A stretch of DNA of 64,000 bases from Branchiostoma belcheri (lineage: Eukaryota > Chordata > Leptocardii > Amphioxiformes > Branchiostomatidae): positions 427,161 through 491,160 of the forward strand of contig NW_017804431.1 of assembly GCF_001625305.1 (NCBI RefSeq). Reading direction: 5' to 3'. The notes under the pieces were generated by a model, which was given only the letters and a program-made list of their open reading frames with translations, was not told where the DNA came from and searched no databases. Below are positions 47,621-60,700 of the stretch, piece by piece. The position numbers and the translations under genes were made by a program. Every line of letters begins with the position of its first letter. Position 1 is the stretch's first letter.

Positions 47621-48368
47621 TACTTGTTATTCGTCCTCTGCGTTGGTGGCGGCATAAAATAAGTTGATATAACTTGAGTGTCTAGTCATGAAATGTTGGA
47701 ATATAAAAAAAATGGCTGTGAGTATCGTTTACCCGGATGTCCACCCTTCATGAGTGCATGATGAGTCGCGCTTGTCTGCACGTTTCGTGACAAGAAGTCG
47801 TCCATTTTATCACGTAGAACTACATCATGTGAGCAGGATGGCGGGTTGTCATCGCCGATGTCTCATTTTTCTTTTTTAAACATTCTGATTTAGACCAAAT
47901 TACAAGGCAAAAACTCTTTCCTGTTCATGATCTTTACATTTAGATATCGTAAAACATTGTATAAATGATAGATATATCACTCTTTCGCCCATTATAGAAA
48001 CATCCTATGATAGGTATTCAAACAGTATGCACACTCCGACCATCTCAAAGCATTCACATGGGCAAAGTGCCGCCGTTGCAGTTTTAGTGATCTCCGCATG
48101 GTGCCCTCACTCGATGATTCCTGCCCTCCCCCATTATTCCGATCTTACAGAATATCCAATTTAAGAAGAGTAAACATAATGGCTCAATGATTCAAAGCCA
48201 TTCCCTTGCTTCTAGGAGATACCTTTTGTCCGCTGTGACAAAGAATTAAACTATCTCGAAATCATTTTAAAAACTTCAGTTTTAAATGTCATTGAAGTAA
48301 AATAGTAAGTATTATGAAAGAAGGTACATCATTTTTATCCCTAGTATTTTAAGACAACCGTTACAGCT

Positions 48369-48586
48369 AGCCTCTACCAGGCACCGCGGATCGCTGGAAA
48401 AATAGTAGAAATTGGCCGAAATAAAGGAATAGTATACCAGAGAAGATCCCGGGCCATAGAAGATTCAATAAAACGTGGGTCGCGAATTGAATCTTCTATG
48501 GCCCGGGATCTTTTCTGGTATACTATCCCTTTCCTTCGGTCAATTTCTACTATTTTTCCAGCGATCCGCGGTGCCTGGTAGAGGCT
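48369..48586. repeat. 218-base near-perfect palindrome upstream of the myosin promoter
   Basis: Arms of about 100 bases (AGCCTCTACCAGGCACCGCG ... to ATTGAATCTTCTATGGCCCG reversed) around a ~16-base centre (AAACGTGGGTCGCG). Only a few mismatches. It ends about 440 bases before the TATA box. Confidence 0.92.
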
Positions 48587-48842
48587 GCATTACAGCCACA
48601 TAGCATAGCAGAGTACAGCCCGGCCCGTTCGCCATGTTTGGTCGGAGCGCGCGCTTTAGTTTGCCCGCTAGATATCACACCTTCTTCCGATATGTAAACA
48701 CAAGGTTTGGGAACGGTCGTACGGAATTTGCGGCCCTGAAATACCCCGAACGTTACATATACACATACAACCAGGAAGAGGAAACAAGGTATAATGTAGA
48801 CAACATTTAACAGAACTACAAAAAACTAAAACTTAACATTTC

Positions 48843-49076
48843 CATGCGAACATTCCTGCTTTTTCACTCGCTTCATGTGAAGGACATGTCGAGTCCCTTT
48901 TCAAACCTCCCAGTCTTTGTTTGATCTTGTGTCAAACAAACCCAGTGACCGAAAAGGAAGAACAGAGAACGCTGCCGTTGACTCTGGGTATTTATAGCAG
49001 GCGGAATTTCTGGTATAATTAAGGTATAAAAGCGCAGACGGATTCCGGGAAAGTCTCACAGCTTTCTCTTCCAGAG
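48843..49076 (+). promoter_or_regulatory. Myosin heavy-chain promoter and noncoding exon 1
   Basis: A good TATA box (TATAAAA, 49025-49031) lies about 30 bases before an inferred start near 49055. A short noncoding exon then ends at a strong donor (CCAGAG|GTGAGT at 49076/49077), which would splice to exon 49487. Upstream are motifs typical of muscle promoters: an MCAT/TEAD-type CATTCCT (48851-48857), an E-box CATGTG (48874-48879) and an A/T-rich near-MEF2 site (GTATTTATAG, 48988-48997). The TATA and donor are seen directly; the start site and factor binding are inferred. Confidence 0.7.
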
Positions 49077-49486
49077 GTGAGTACGGTACAGTACAGTTTC
49101 TTTCGACTCAAAAATTCTATTTCTTTAAGATAGGTTTCAACGTATTAAAACGCTGACAGTTGTTTCACATGCTGCCTTGGAAAACAGCAATATAGTCTAA
49201 AGACCATCTACCTCCCTTACAAAATAACTAGGGAGGTTAATGCCTTAGCTTTATATTATGGAATGTTGTTTCATGCAATCCTTACATGGGGAATTGTTTG
49301 CTATAAAATCGCAGTTTATCTTAAATGCTGTGAAGAGAAGACGAATATAATTTCCCCATAGTTGAGAACCAAATTGGACAAAACGGAAGCATAATTACAT
49401 ATTATTTGACTTATTATTTCAATTTTTCAAGGCTTGTTCAAGTTGAATGTAGAATTTCTGACATAATCGTTTGTTTCCGGTTCCAG

Positions 49487-52400
49487 GGTCTTGTTCCTGT
49501 AGAAGACGCCCTGCCGGACTCACCATGCCCGCCTACGGTCCCTCGCTCGAGGTTGGTCTGACCATTTCCAAGTGCCTTATACCGGCTATACAGATACGGA
49601 TACGGACTCCCTTGTATCATTATATGAAGTTAGAATACTATGAAGTTAGAATACACCTTGAAATGAAAAGTAAGAGTCTGTAACGTGTAAACTTGAAGAA
49701 ATTCTCTACATGATTATCAGCTACAAAACAAGACCGTATGTTAAAATACATGGCGAGTGCGATAGTTTGAGATAATCGTTTAGATCTATGGACTCGGTCA
49801 GAAAAGGAAGAAATGTTGTTCTTGGAAGGTAATTCCAACGTCAACTTTCCGTCCTTAGGATCAGCCCTCGGAGCGTTTCCTCTTCGGAGACCCCGAGGAC
49901 ATGAAGAAGCTGCGGTCGGCTCCTTACGACGCCAAGAAGAACTGCTGGGTTCCCGATGAGAAGGAGGTTTTCATCGAGGCCGAGATCAAGGCCAAGAAGG
50001 GCGACCAGGTCACGGTCACTACCCGCTCCGGAAACGTGAGTTACGCTGTGTGCAGTCTGAATGGGTCCCTCGCCATTTCTTCTTCTTGTTTCTCCAGTTG
50101 TGACTCTACCGCTGTCTTTTGCATCTGTCATCTGTCTCGTTCTTGTTTTTTCCTTGAATTTCTCTGTGTGTCTTTGTCTCTCCCTGTGTCTCTTTCCCTG
50201 TCTTTATAAAATTATGCCCCTCTCTACACCTTTCTATCTCAGGACCATCTTTGTCCATCTGTGTGTCTCCCTCCCTGTCTCTCTCTGTTACTACCTTTTC
50301 GCACATGAGATTGCAACACATGTTTTATGGCATTTCTTTAAAAGCCATTTTACCAATCATAGCCGTAAAATACGTCGACAAAGTTTACACATCCAAGAAG
50401 AACATCAAGTGATACAAAATAAGCAAAACAGCTGGATAAATTATCGTAAGCTCCAATGAATGTATCGAGATGTTTGATTTTTATGTATTTCATAACACGA
50501 TAGCTAAGATGTTATAAGCGATGACGTCACTGCTTACGTCATATTACCCACAGACCTTCACGGTGAAGGAGAGCGTGGTGCAGGAGATGAACCCGCCCAA
50601 GTTCGCATGCGCAGAAGACATGGCCAACATGACGTACCTGAACGAGGCGTCCGTCATGAACAATCTGCGCACGCGCTACCAGAACATCCTCATCTACGTG
50701 AGTATATATCCACCCATAATGCACCGCTGTCCAATCAGAACCTTGCTTTCTGGTCACGTGCACGGCAATGTGTGATGGTGAAGAAAAGAATTTTTGAAGC
50801 TAAGAAAAACCTAAAACCCTAATACATGGCCTGGCCAACCATCGCCGTACAATAGCAAGCTAATGACCTTCTGTGTGCCTGTGTCCTGAAAAAAAATCAG
50901 CTTTCTTGATACGAAAAAAAAATACTGCGGATCAAAATTGCAGAATATCCTAAGATGATGCCCTTACGTGTCTGTATTGCATAGTGACAGACCTACTATA
51001 GCCCATGTAACATGTTTGTACCGTTCTGTGTTTTCAGATCTAATATATCCTCTTTAACATGGCTGTAACAATGTTTGTTTCCAGACCTACTCCGGGCTGT
51101 TCTGCGTGGTGATCAACCCGTTCATGCGGCTGCCGATCTACGGGCCGAACGTGGTGTCGATCTACCACGGCAGTAACACTACAGTAAAACTACAGTAAAA
51201 TACTCTGTAGTAGCACTACAGTAACGCTATATTTCCATCTCCAGACGTACTCCGGTTTGTTCTGCGTGGTGATCAACCCGTTCCGCCGGCTGCCCATCTA
51301 CGGGCCGAACGTGGTGTCCATCTACCACGGCAAGCGGCGTCAGGAGGTCCCGCCTCACCTGTTCTCCGTCGCCGACGAGGCTTACATGAACATGATCGGC
51401 GGTAAGGCAACTTTGCTTTTAAGAACACAAACAAACAAACAAACAAACACCTCACCTCTTCTCCATGGCCGACGACGCTGACATGAACATGATCGGCGGT
51501 GAGGAAAATCACTTTTAGACACAACCAACCAAACAAACAAACAAACAAACAAACAAACAAACAGGCAAGCAAGCAAACAGGCAGACAGACAAACAAACAA
51601 ACATCTTACCTGTTCTCCGAGGTTTACATGAACATGATCGGCCGTAAGGCAACTCAAGTTAAAAAACAAACAACGGCTTTTAGTATAATTTTATAAAACA
51701 GTAATAAACATATACAAATATAAAACAGATAAGACCTACTTGGTACAAGGCGGCAAGGCATCTCAATTTATTTTTATTTTGGTTAAAATCATTTTATCAC
51801 TTCTTCAAGTTAATGTTTACACAGAGACAGTCGTACTCAAAGATGTTGTCTTATGTTGATTTCATACAGACCAGATCTGCCAGTCCATCCTGATCACGTG
51901 AGTAGATCAAATTTCTTTCTATAGCTATGTCTAGAACCATCTCTGAAGATTTTGACTTCTCTTTTGTAAACCATAGAAGACGTAATGTCCCACCTTTTCC
52001 AAAATTTGTGGGCTTTGAGTATTTAAAAGAAGAATAGTTTTTTTTAATATGTCGAGGACTAAGGTTGGCCGGTCATGTTGTACGTAGCGAAGGACCTGCC
52101 AGTAGGCTTCTACTCTGGAACCCTGACACGAAGAGAAGAGTTGGACGTCCAAACATAACACTTAACTTATAGAAACTGAAACAGGCTTGGAACTTTCAGC
52201 AATGAATGACAAGCAGTTCTGTAGATCAAACTTTGTCTGATCCATCTCTTCGGAGGATGAATGATGGTGATGATGAGTTTTAAATATATTCATGTAATGT
52301 GTGTTGATTCCTGAAGTGGCGAGTCCGGTGCCGGAAAGACCGAGAACACCAAGAAGGTTCTGTCTTACTTCGCGACTGTCGGAGCCAGCCAGGCAGCCGC

Positions 52401-52743
52401 CGCCGCCGCTCCAGGCGCTGAGCAGAAGGTATTTATTTATTTCTATTTATTAAGAAATTGTAACATGACAATACAAAGTGTGCACTAGGCAGCTAGTATG
52501 CTGATAGCGTGCACACCTAACACATACAGCACATGTGACACATATGACATAGATAGTGAAAACGAGATATATACACAAGGTATTTAGACAGTATTTTAGT
52601 TCTTAGGATATGATAATTCGAAACAACTTTTTTTCTCCTGGAAACGGGCGGCTCGGCCCTTTTCATGGCCATCCAGCTCAACCCCAAAAGGCTTTATTTA
52701 TACACAATCACACAATAAACGAAGTTATATCTTTCATGGTCAG

Positions 52744-52778
<35 letters not shown>

Positions 52779-55700
52779 NNNNNNNNNNNNNNNNNNNNTA
52801 TATATATATATATATACTCGTTCGTTATCCGATGACTTATAAGAAACAATACACACTGAACTACCTACATGGCAGTCCAATTTGCGTCAGTGAATTTACT
52901 AATCACCAACATTTTGTCTATGTGTGTGTGTGTGTACATCTTTAGGCCACCCTGGAGGACCAGATCGTGCAGACTAACCCTGTACTGGAGTCCTTCGGTA
53001 ACGCCAAGACTGTCAGGAACAACAACTCCTCCCGTTTTGTAAGACACTTTTATCTACCTTTTAACTAACAATTTAGATTCCATTTGATTAAGGGGCCATT
53101 TTTAAAATTTCAACTTAATTTGTTTTGTGTTAAACACGGACGTCTTTGCTGAAACTTCCAGGGCAAGTTTATCCGTGTCCAATTCAACCGGAAGGGAATC
53201 TTGGCCGGTGGTGACATCGAGACTTGTAAGTAAAACACTTTCTTGGAGAAAAATGAAATATTTTAGTTGCTGTAATGTTTTTGGAATAATAGTATAAGGA
53301 ATATTTCTTATCGTAATATTATTTCTCAATATCATCTTGTTGTAGATGCATACTGTTCTGTGTTTTGAACCGGAGTCAAATAGCATGTTACGCTCACCAA
53401 CGTTACGTTTCGATGCGTTCTTCCAGATCTTCTCGAGAAGTCTCGCGTGATCTCGCAGCTGCCGGGAATGGAGCGAGGTTATCACATCTTCTTCCAGCTG
53501 ATGTCCAACGGCATCCCGGGTACAGTCGGTACGTGGAGATCACTTCATTTCCGAGAACACTGCAAGTGCAAACAAGAAATATGAGATTTCAAACCTAACT
53601 CAAAGTAGTAGATCTTTTCTCAACTTACTGTCACAACCACGGGTCTAAAACAGAAACCTATTAACTTGTTGTGACAAGCCCCAAGTGAGTACCCGCAGTG
53701 ACTTGCAGTAACTTTGTGTGTAGAACTTCTGGTCAATCTACGACTGCTGCTCCGCACTGATCCTGCCTACTACAAGTTCGTGCAGGAGGGAGGAATTACT
53801 AGTATTTTTTGCCTTACACTTAATTCTGTTTTATAACTAGAGAAGTAACACTTGCAAAGCAAATGCATAATGTTTACCTTCGGACATGCTCTGTTAATTC
53901 TTACATTCACATACATGTATTACTAGTATATGGTGACAGGAGCAGAGCACGCAATGAAATTGCAACATTATGTAACCCAACACCTGTCACCATGGTGACA
54001 GACGTCAACAAATCATGTCATTGGTCAGGTCATAGGTCACTGGAGAAGAAGAAGAGGAAGAAACGGAGCAATAACAATGTTTTCCTTCGGTAAACATAAT
54101 AAAATGTAAATCTTTTCTGCTGTAGACCGACTGCTGCTCCGCACCGACCCTGCCCACTACAAGTTTGTACAGGAGGGCGTGTACGAGGTAGCCAACCTGG
54201 ATGACGGGGAGGAGTTTCGCGCCACGGACGAGGCCTTCGACATCCTGAACTTTGCCGCGGCCGACAAGGAAGACATCTACAAACTGTGCGCCGCCATCTT
54301 GTGGTTCGGTAACACCAAGTTCGCGCAGAGGGGCGAGCAGGGAGAGGTGGAAGGGTTCGAAGGTATCAAAGTGTGATTTTTTGTATCTTTTTGACGACTT
54401 TTAACACTGTTTAAAAAAAGTTCTCTCACCTAGAGCTTTCGACCAGTCACTCTGGTCTTCCTCAGTAGACTGACCCACTGAACAAAACTGGTGAATTTAG
54501 GCTGCAATGTTTAAAACATTCGAGTGTAAACGGGAAGGTCGGTTCCCGGTGTTTGGGAGTGTTGGGGCGGGGGTGTTGTAAAATTTAACTCAAAGTCGAT
54601 TCGATTCATATATAAAGGTAGGCGTGGTCTAAATCTGGTTAGACTGCTCCTGAACTTCAGCCAACCTTGGTTGGTCGGTGGTCGAGGGAAAGTTCTGAGT
54701 GTGCGACAGGGGCTTAATGTCTTCACTTGTGTACTTACCGCGATTCTCGTCTGTCCACAGAGATGGACAAGACCAGCCGCCTGATCGGGGTTGATCGTGA
54801 GGAGTTCGTGAACGCGATCTGCAAGCCTCGCGTGAAGGTCGGCTCTGAGTTCGTCACCAAGGGCCAGACGGCCGAGCAGTGTTCCAACTCTGTCGGCGCG
54901 CTGTCCAAGTCCATCTACGACAGGGTCTTCAAGTACGTTGTGCGCTCTTCCCCAAGTCTTTACTCTTACGCAACTCATAGGAAATACATTAGTCTTCTAG
55001 ATAAGGGCCCTGTCACATACATTGTTGTCATAAGGTTGTTGTGCGATCGCAAACTGAGGACATTTGGGGATAGCCAAATGCATGTGTCCTGCAAAATTCA
55101 GCTTTCTTGTTACGGAAAAGTCTACCTTAGATCCTTTCCTGTTGAAGAATACAGGGCAGCAAAATGGGTCAACGACCTATGACGAATGTGACGGTACCGT
55201 AATCTCCAAGCAGATCTTTCGTTGGCCAGGCAGTATACATTGACCAGAGAGTGCGACTGAGGAATGATGCATTACGTATGTCAACCTGGTTGAGACAGAG
55301 TCTACTTTATATTTTTGATGAGATTTATCTTAGTGTTGTAGTCACCAGTTGACCGTGCTGATACATACACATAGGTTCATCGTGGCCAAGTGTAACGAGA
55401 CACTGGAGACTGAGATGGAGAGGGCCTTCTTCGTCGGTGTGCTGGATATCGCCGGCTTCGAGATCTTCGAGGTAATGTTTCAAGTGTGAAAAACGCGAAG
55501 TCCTTACTATATGTAGAGGTGACGCCACATGGGCTTGTACTGTTCATGACAGTACATACGTACACTGCTCTGATGCTACTATGGCAACAGAACGAAAATC
55601 TTGGACATATGACTTTTGGTGAGCTGTTCTGTAGTTGCCTGGTGAGAATGACAGTGCTACTGCCGCACAAAAGTGTTCAACGCTGCCCTCATGGTCGTTG

Positions 55701-57692
55701 TTGTTAGTTCTGCAGTGTGTAAAAAGGTGAAGAAATGGGGAGGGACATGCAATGGTAAAACTCATTTAGAAGTCTTATGAACTACCCGTTCCCTTTGCCT
55801 GTGTCTGCAGCTGAACAGTTTCGAGCAGCTGTGCATCAACTACACCAACGAGAAGCTGCAGCAGTTCTTCAACCACCACATGTTCGTGAACGAGCAGGAG
55901 GAGTACAAGCAGGAGGCGATCGAGTGGGAGTTCGTCGACTTCGGCATGGACTTGCAGGCTTGCCTGGATCTCATTGAGAAGGTGTGTACAGTGAAGTCTG
56001 ACACAGTAAAGACAGCTCACCTCAAATTGTTGGTTTCTCTTCCGTCGACCTTCTTCAGGAGTGATGATCCAATTACTCTGAGCACGTGACATGAGTAAGG
56101 AATCGTAAATACCTGGTAAGCGATATCGGCCCCCGTCTCGGTTGTGTGTCGTCTGGTGGGTTTCTAATGAGGTGAGCTATCTTCAAGATCACAATCGTAA
56201 TCCCGTACTACATATTCGTTTGTAACTAAAGCAATAAAGTAATAAAATGAATAAAGAGACTCTTTTTACACAATCAACAGGTTTATTCTTGAGCCGATGT
56301 TCCTCAGGGCAAATTTGACTGGCTCACTCTGTACAGATTTGCCCTGAGGAAGGTGACAGTCCAACCAACCTGATAAAACTATTCACAAAGCTATAAACTG
56401 CATGTATTTTCCTTAGCCTCTCGGCATCCTGTCGTTGTTGGAAGAAGAGTGCATCGTAGCTCTTGAGCATCGTACCTCTTGAACCAGTCAGGGCAAATCT
56501 GACTGGTTCACATTGGTCAGGCTTATCAACCTGATGAAACCATTCACAAACTTATAAACTATTTTCCGTATCCTCTCGGCATCCTGTAGATGTTGGAAGA
56601 AGAGTGCATCGTACCTCTCCAGCCGATGTTTCTGAGGGCAAATCTGGCTGGTTCACATTGCACTGATTTGCCCTGAGGAAGGTGACGTATGAAACTATTC
56701 CCAAACTTATAAATATTATGTATTTTCCGCAGCCTCTGGGCATCCTGTCGATGTTGGAAGAAGAGTGCATCGTACCGAAGGCCACAGACCAGACGTACCT
56801 GGACAAGCTTCAGGGCCAGCATCTCGGGAAGAACCCCAAATTCGGCAAGCCCAAGCCCGGCAAGAAGAAGTACGAGGCTCACTTCCAGCTGGGCCACTAC
56901 GCCGGGCCGGTGGGATACAACGTCGGCCACTGGCTGGAGAAGAACAAGGACCCTGTGAACGAGACTGCTGTGAAGGTGTTCAAGGGCGCTGGGTGCGATC
57001 TGCTGAAGCGGGTTTGGGCTGACTACATCACCGCCGAGGAGCAGGCAGGTCGGTGGAATAAAATAGTTTAGTGTTTTGATAATGGTTTTATTCGACAACT
57101 CCAACAATACAGAGTCACATGGCTCGCTTATAAGGATCCTGAATTGGTCTGTAGTATTAGCAATAGTAATAAGCCATTTAAACTCGAAAGCTGTCGTTTA
57201 CGGTAACTGTTTGATAACTGGCTTAAATCGCGATACAGATTCATTAAAACTTCATTATGTACTCTTCACTGTCAACGAAAATTTAATCCTGTCCAAAATT
57301 ATACGAAAGTACATTGTGTATATTGTAGAAGGTCGGCTGTTTTTTGTTTACCACAATGACCGCAGGAAGGTCAATCAAAATTGGTCCAATATTTTCCAGT
57401 CCAATATGAAGTTAACTCGGATGTTGATATTTTTGTTTGTTCTAAAACAGGACAGAAAGGAGGAAAGAAGAAGAAGGGAGGGTCTTTCATGACCGTCTCC
57501 GCCGTGCACAGGGTACGAGCTTTTCTTCTTTGCCTTCTCGACCCGGAACCCATGGGTCCTGGGTTCGATTCCACGTACATGCTCCGACGTTGTGCCCTTA
57601 GGGAAGGCACTTTACACAACTCCCCCCCCCCCAACATGCCAGTTATTATCGATTTCTCGGCAGATAGGCATTATCGGAAAAAGAAGAAGAAT

Positions 57693-57735
<43 letters not shown>

Positions 57736-60700
57736 AAGTAGTAGTAGTAGTAGAAGTAGTAGTAGAGATTGGTTTTTTGGGTCTTAACACAAGACATATA
57801 CATGCCTCCTGGCAGCCGTGGAAGGCTGAATTGTGAGGCTATATATTTACAGAAGTGTCAGAACGAAAGATCACGTCTTGCTCTATCCCAACATACAGGA
57901 GCAACTGAACCACCTGATGCACACGCTGCATCAGACCTACCCGCACTTCGTGCGTTGCCTCATCCCCAACGAGCTGAAGACGGGCGGCATCATCGACGGA
58001 CCACTGGTCTACAACCAGCTGACGTGTAACGGTGTGCTGGAGGGCATCCGTATCTGCCAGAAGGGATTCCCGAACAGGCAGATCTTCTCCGACTTCATTG
58101 AGAGGTAGAAGAAACAAACAAGTTACAAATAACCTCTAGACTCATCTCCAACCTTGCACGACGTTTCGAAATGTACGAAAACACAGTCTGGTTGAAACAT
58201 ACGATATCTTGAATTGAAGTGGTTGCCGCATAAACTACACATGTTCAACCTGACCAGAAAGATTGGGCATGGGGTCTGATTTGCCTATTACCTACTGCAA
58301 CGTTTTTGAGGGCAGGGGAAACATATAGATATAGGGAGTATTGGGGAAAAATTCAGTCGAGCAAATAACTTCAAAATCTACCGCTTTTCGAGCAACGTGT
58401 TCTATGTTGGTGGGAAACGACTTCTATTATGTTTTATTTTGATAGATAAACAAATAAACAAATTCACCCCACCTTCCCAACAGGTACCGTATCCTGGCGG
58501 CTTCTGTGTTCGCTGAGGGGACCTTCATGGAGGGTAAGGAGGCTTCGCGTCTGCTGCTGGAGGCGACCGGGCTGCCCAAGAACCGCTACGCCATCGGGCT
58601 CACCAAGGTCTTCTTTAAGGTAACCTCACAGGACCTGTTGGTATCTTGTTCGAGCACTGGATTTGAGTCTATATCGTCTGTTGTTCGTTTACTGTACGTT
58701 GTCTCCGTCTGTCTACCTGTAGTGTAGCTTCGTTGTTTCTTCATTCATCGTTGTGTGTCTGTGTGTCTCTGTGTGTGTCTGTGTGTGTGTGTGTGTCTGT
58801 GTGTGTGTGTGTGTGTGTGTCTGTGTGTCTGTGTGTGTCTGTGTCTCTGTGTGTGTGTGCTGAGTGGATTTGTTTGTGTGTGTGTGTGTGTGTGTCCCTC
58901 TGTGTGTAAGAGTGTGTCTCTGTATGTATGCGTGTCTTTGTGTTAACGTTTGTATGTGTGACTCTCTCTCTCTCTCTTTGTATGCGTAGATCATTAAAGC
59001 AACAACCTACTGTAATACAAGCTGTTGTAAGTTGTCCTTACTGTTCTCCCCAGGCCGGAACCCTCGGAATGCTGGAGGAGATGCGAGAAGAGAAGATCAA
59101 CGCCGTGCTGGTCGCCATCCAGTCCCGGTACCGCGCCCGCTTCCAGAGGGTCATGTTCGAGAAGCTGTATAACGGCAGGTTAGACTTGTTCATATCTCGT
59201 TTATAGGTAAAACTTAAATTTGTTCCAACACACAAAAAATGTTGTCATCTATGTTTAAGAGCTTGATACGGCATGCAAATCATGGTGTCTGCCATACTCT
59301 TATATTTAACGAAACATTTAGTAACATCTAGCTAAATAACATCTGAATTTGGAAACCAATCTTGACTAGACTTAGGTCTTCCTGTGCCTACAGGGACATT
59401 GGGCAGCAAGTTTCCATCTTGCTCTAGTGGAAACTTCTTTCTTAGCTATAGCCTATTTAGAGGTTATGTTGGCTCCTTCCAGTTCAATCTTGAACTGAAT
59501 TGAATTAATATCTTATGAACACGATTGAACTGTAATCGCCAACACAAGAAATTGGACTCACACAAATTTTATGATATGATACAATGTATTGATATCTATC
59601 TATCTTTTTTCCATCCCGGCGCCCAGAATGTCGGTGGACACGATCCAGCGGAACATCCGGATGTACTTTAACCTGCGGAACGACGGCTGGTACAAGATGT
59701 ACGGCTGGATGCAACCGCAGCTCACAGGAGCCAAGGCGGAGGAGCTGCTTAAGGACAAGGAGGTCGAAGTGGAGGTACGACCCTTGAACTTTCATTCTTG
59801 AACTTTCACCCTTGAACCTTCTTCCTTGAACCCTCACCATTGAACCTTCATCCTTGAATCTTCACGCTTGACCGAACTTCGAAGTACGTCCAGATCAGAG
59901 ACTGGGACGAAAACCATCATCCCATGTTAAGCATACCCTACCAAATGTATATTTCCCATGTCCTACTTACCTACCTAGCCCCATGTCCACGTACTGGCAA
60001 TCGGCTTTCGGGCACGAACTTGTAAATACATTTTCATTATCTATCGTCATTGGGTGATAATTTCATGTTTCTCTTGGCATTCTGTTGGGGCCTGTATGCA
60101 AACAGCGGCAACGTTTCCTCTATCGTTTTTGCCTTCCCTTTGCTGTTTTGCAGATAGTTGTTGAACGCGATCTTTTCCCTAGGTAAATGTTGACCATGGT
60201 GTCTTAATTGATAACAGCCTATGGCTTCGGCTATGGCTGAGCATATACGAGAATGTCTCTTCCCAGTATTATATCATTAGATAATGTTTTGTCGTTCCAT
60301 CATAGAAACGAAGTTTTTCTTTTCCCCCTCAGACCCTGAAGAAGGCGCTCGGTGATAAGCAGAAGAGACGGCAGGCGCTTCAGGCAAAGATCAACGACCT
60401 GCTCGCTGAGAAGGAGGACATCGTGAGCCTGTTGAGCTCGGTAAATAATTACAATATACGGCAACAGTTTCTTTCCTGGGACTGAAAAATTACGTAACAC
60501 CCTCCCAAACACATGCTTTCCTTCCTAATACAATTATTTATCAAGCTTTCAAAGTAAACATTCACCAACATCTTTTGGCATAGACCGTCTGTCGTGTTTT
60601 CTAGCTCAATGCCTACAAGTGGACATTTGGCTTTTCATTGCGCAACACAGTTAGAACATCTGAACCTACTACCTACGTACCTTAACACCCTCTTTGTTGG

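Larger units (their letters stand above)
34000..48840. other. Gene-poor interval between C1q-type gene and myosin
   Basis: No credible host exon was seen. It contains tandem arrays, MITEs, foldbacks, a mariner, LINE and SINE pieces. Stretches with nothing notable: 34.2-35.1, 38.4-39.8, 43.6-44.2 and 47.7-48.3 kb. Confidence 0.6.
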
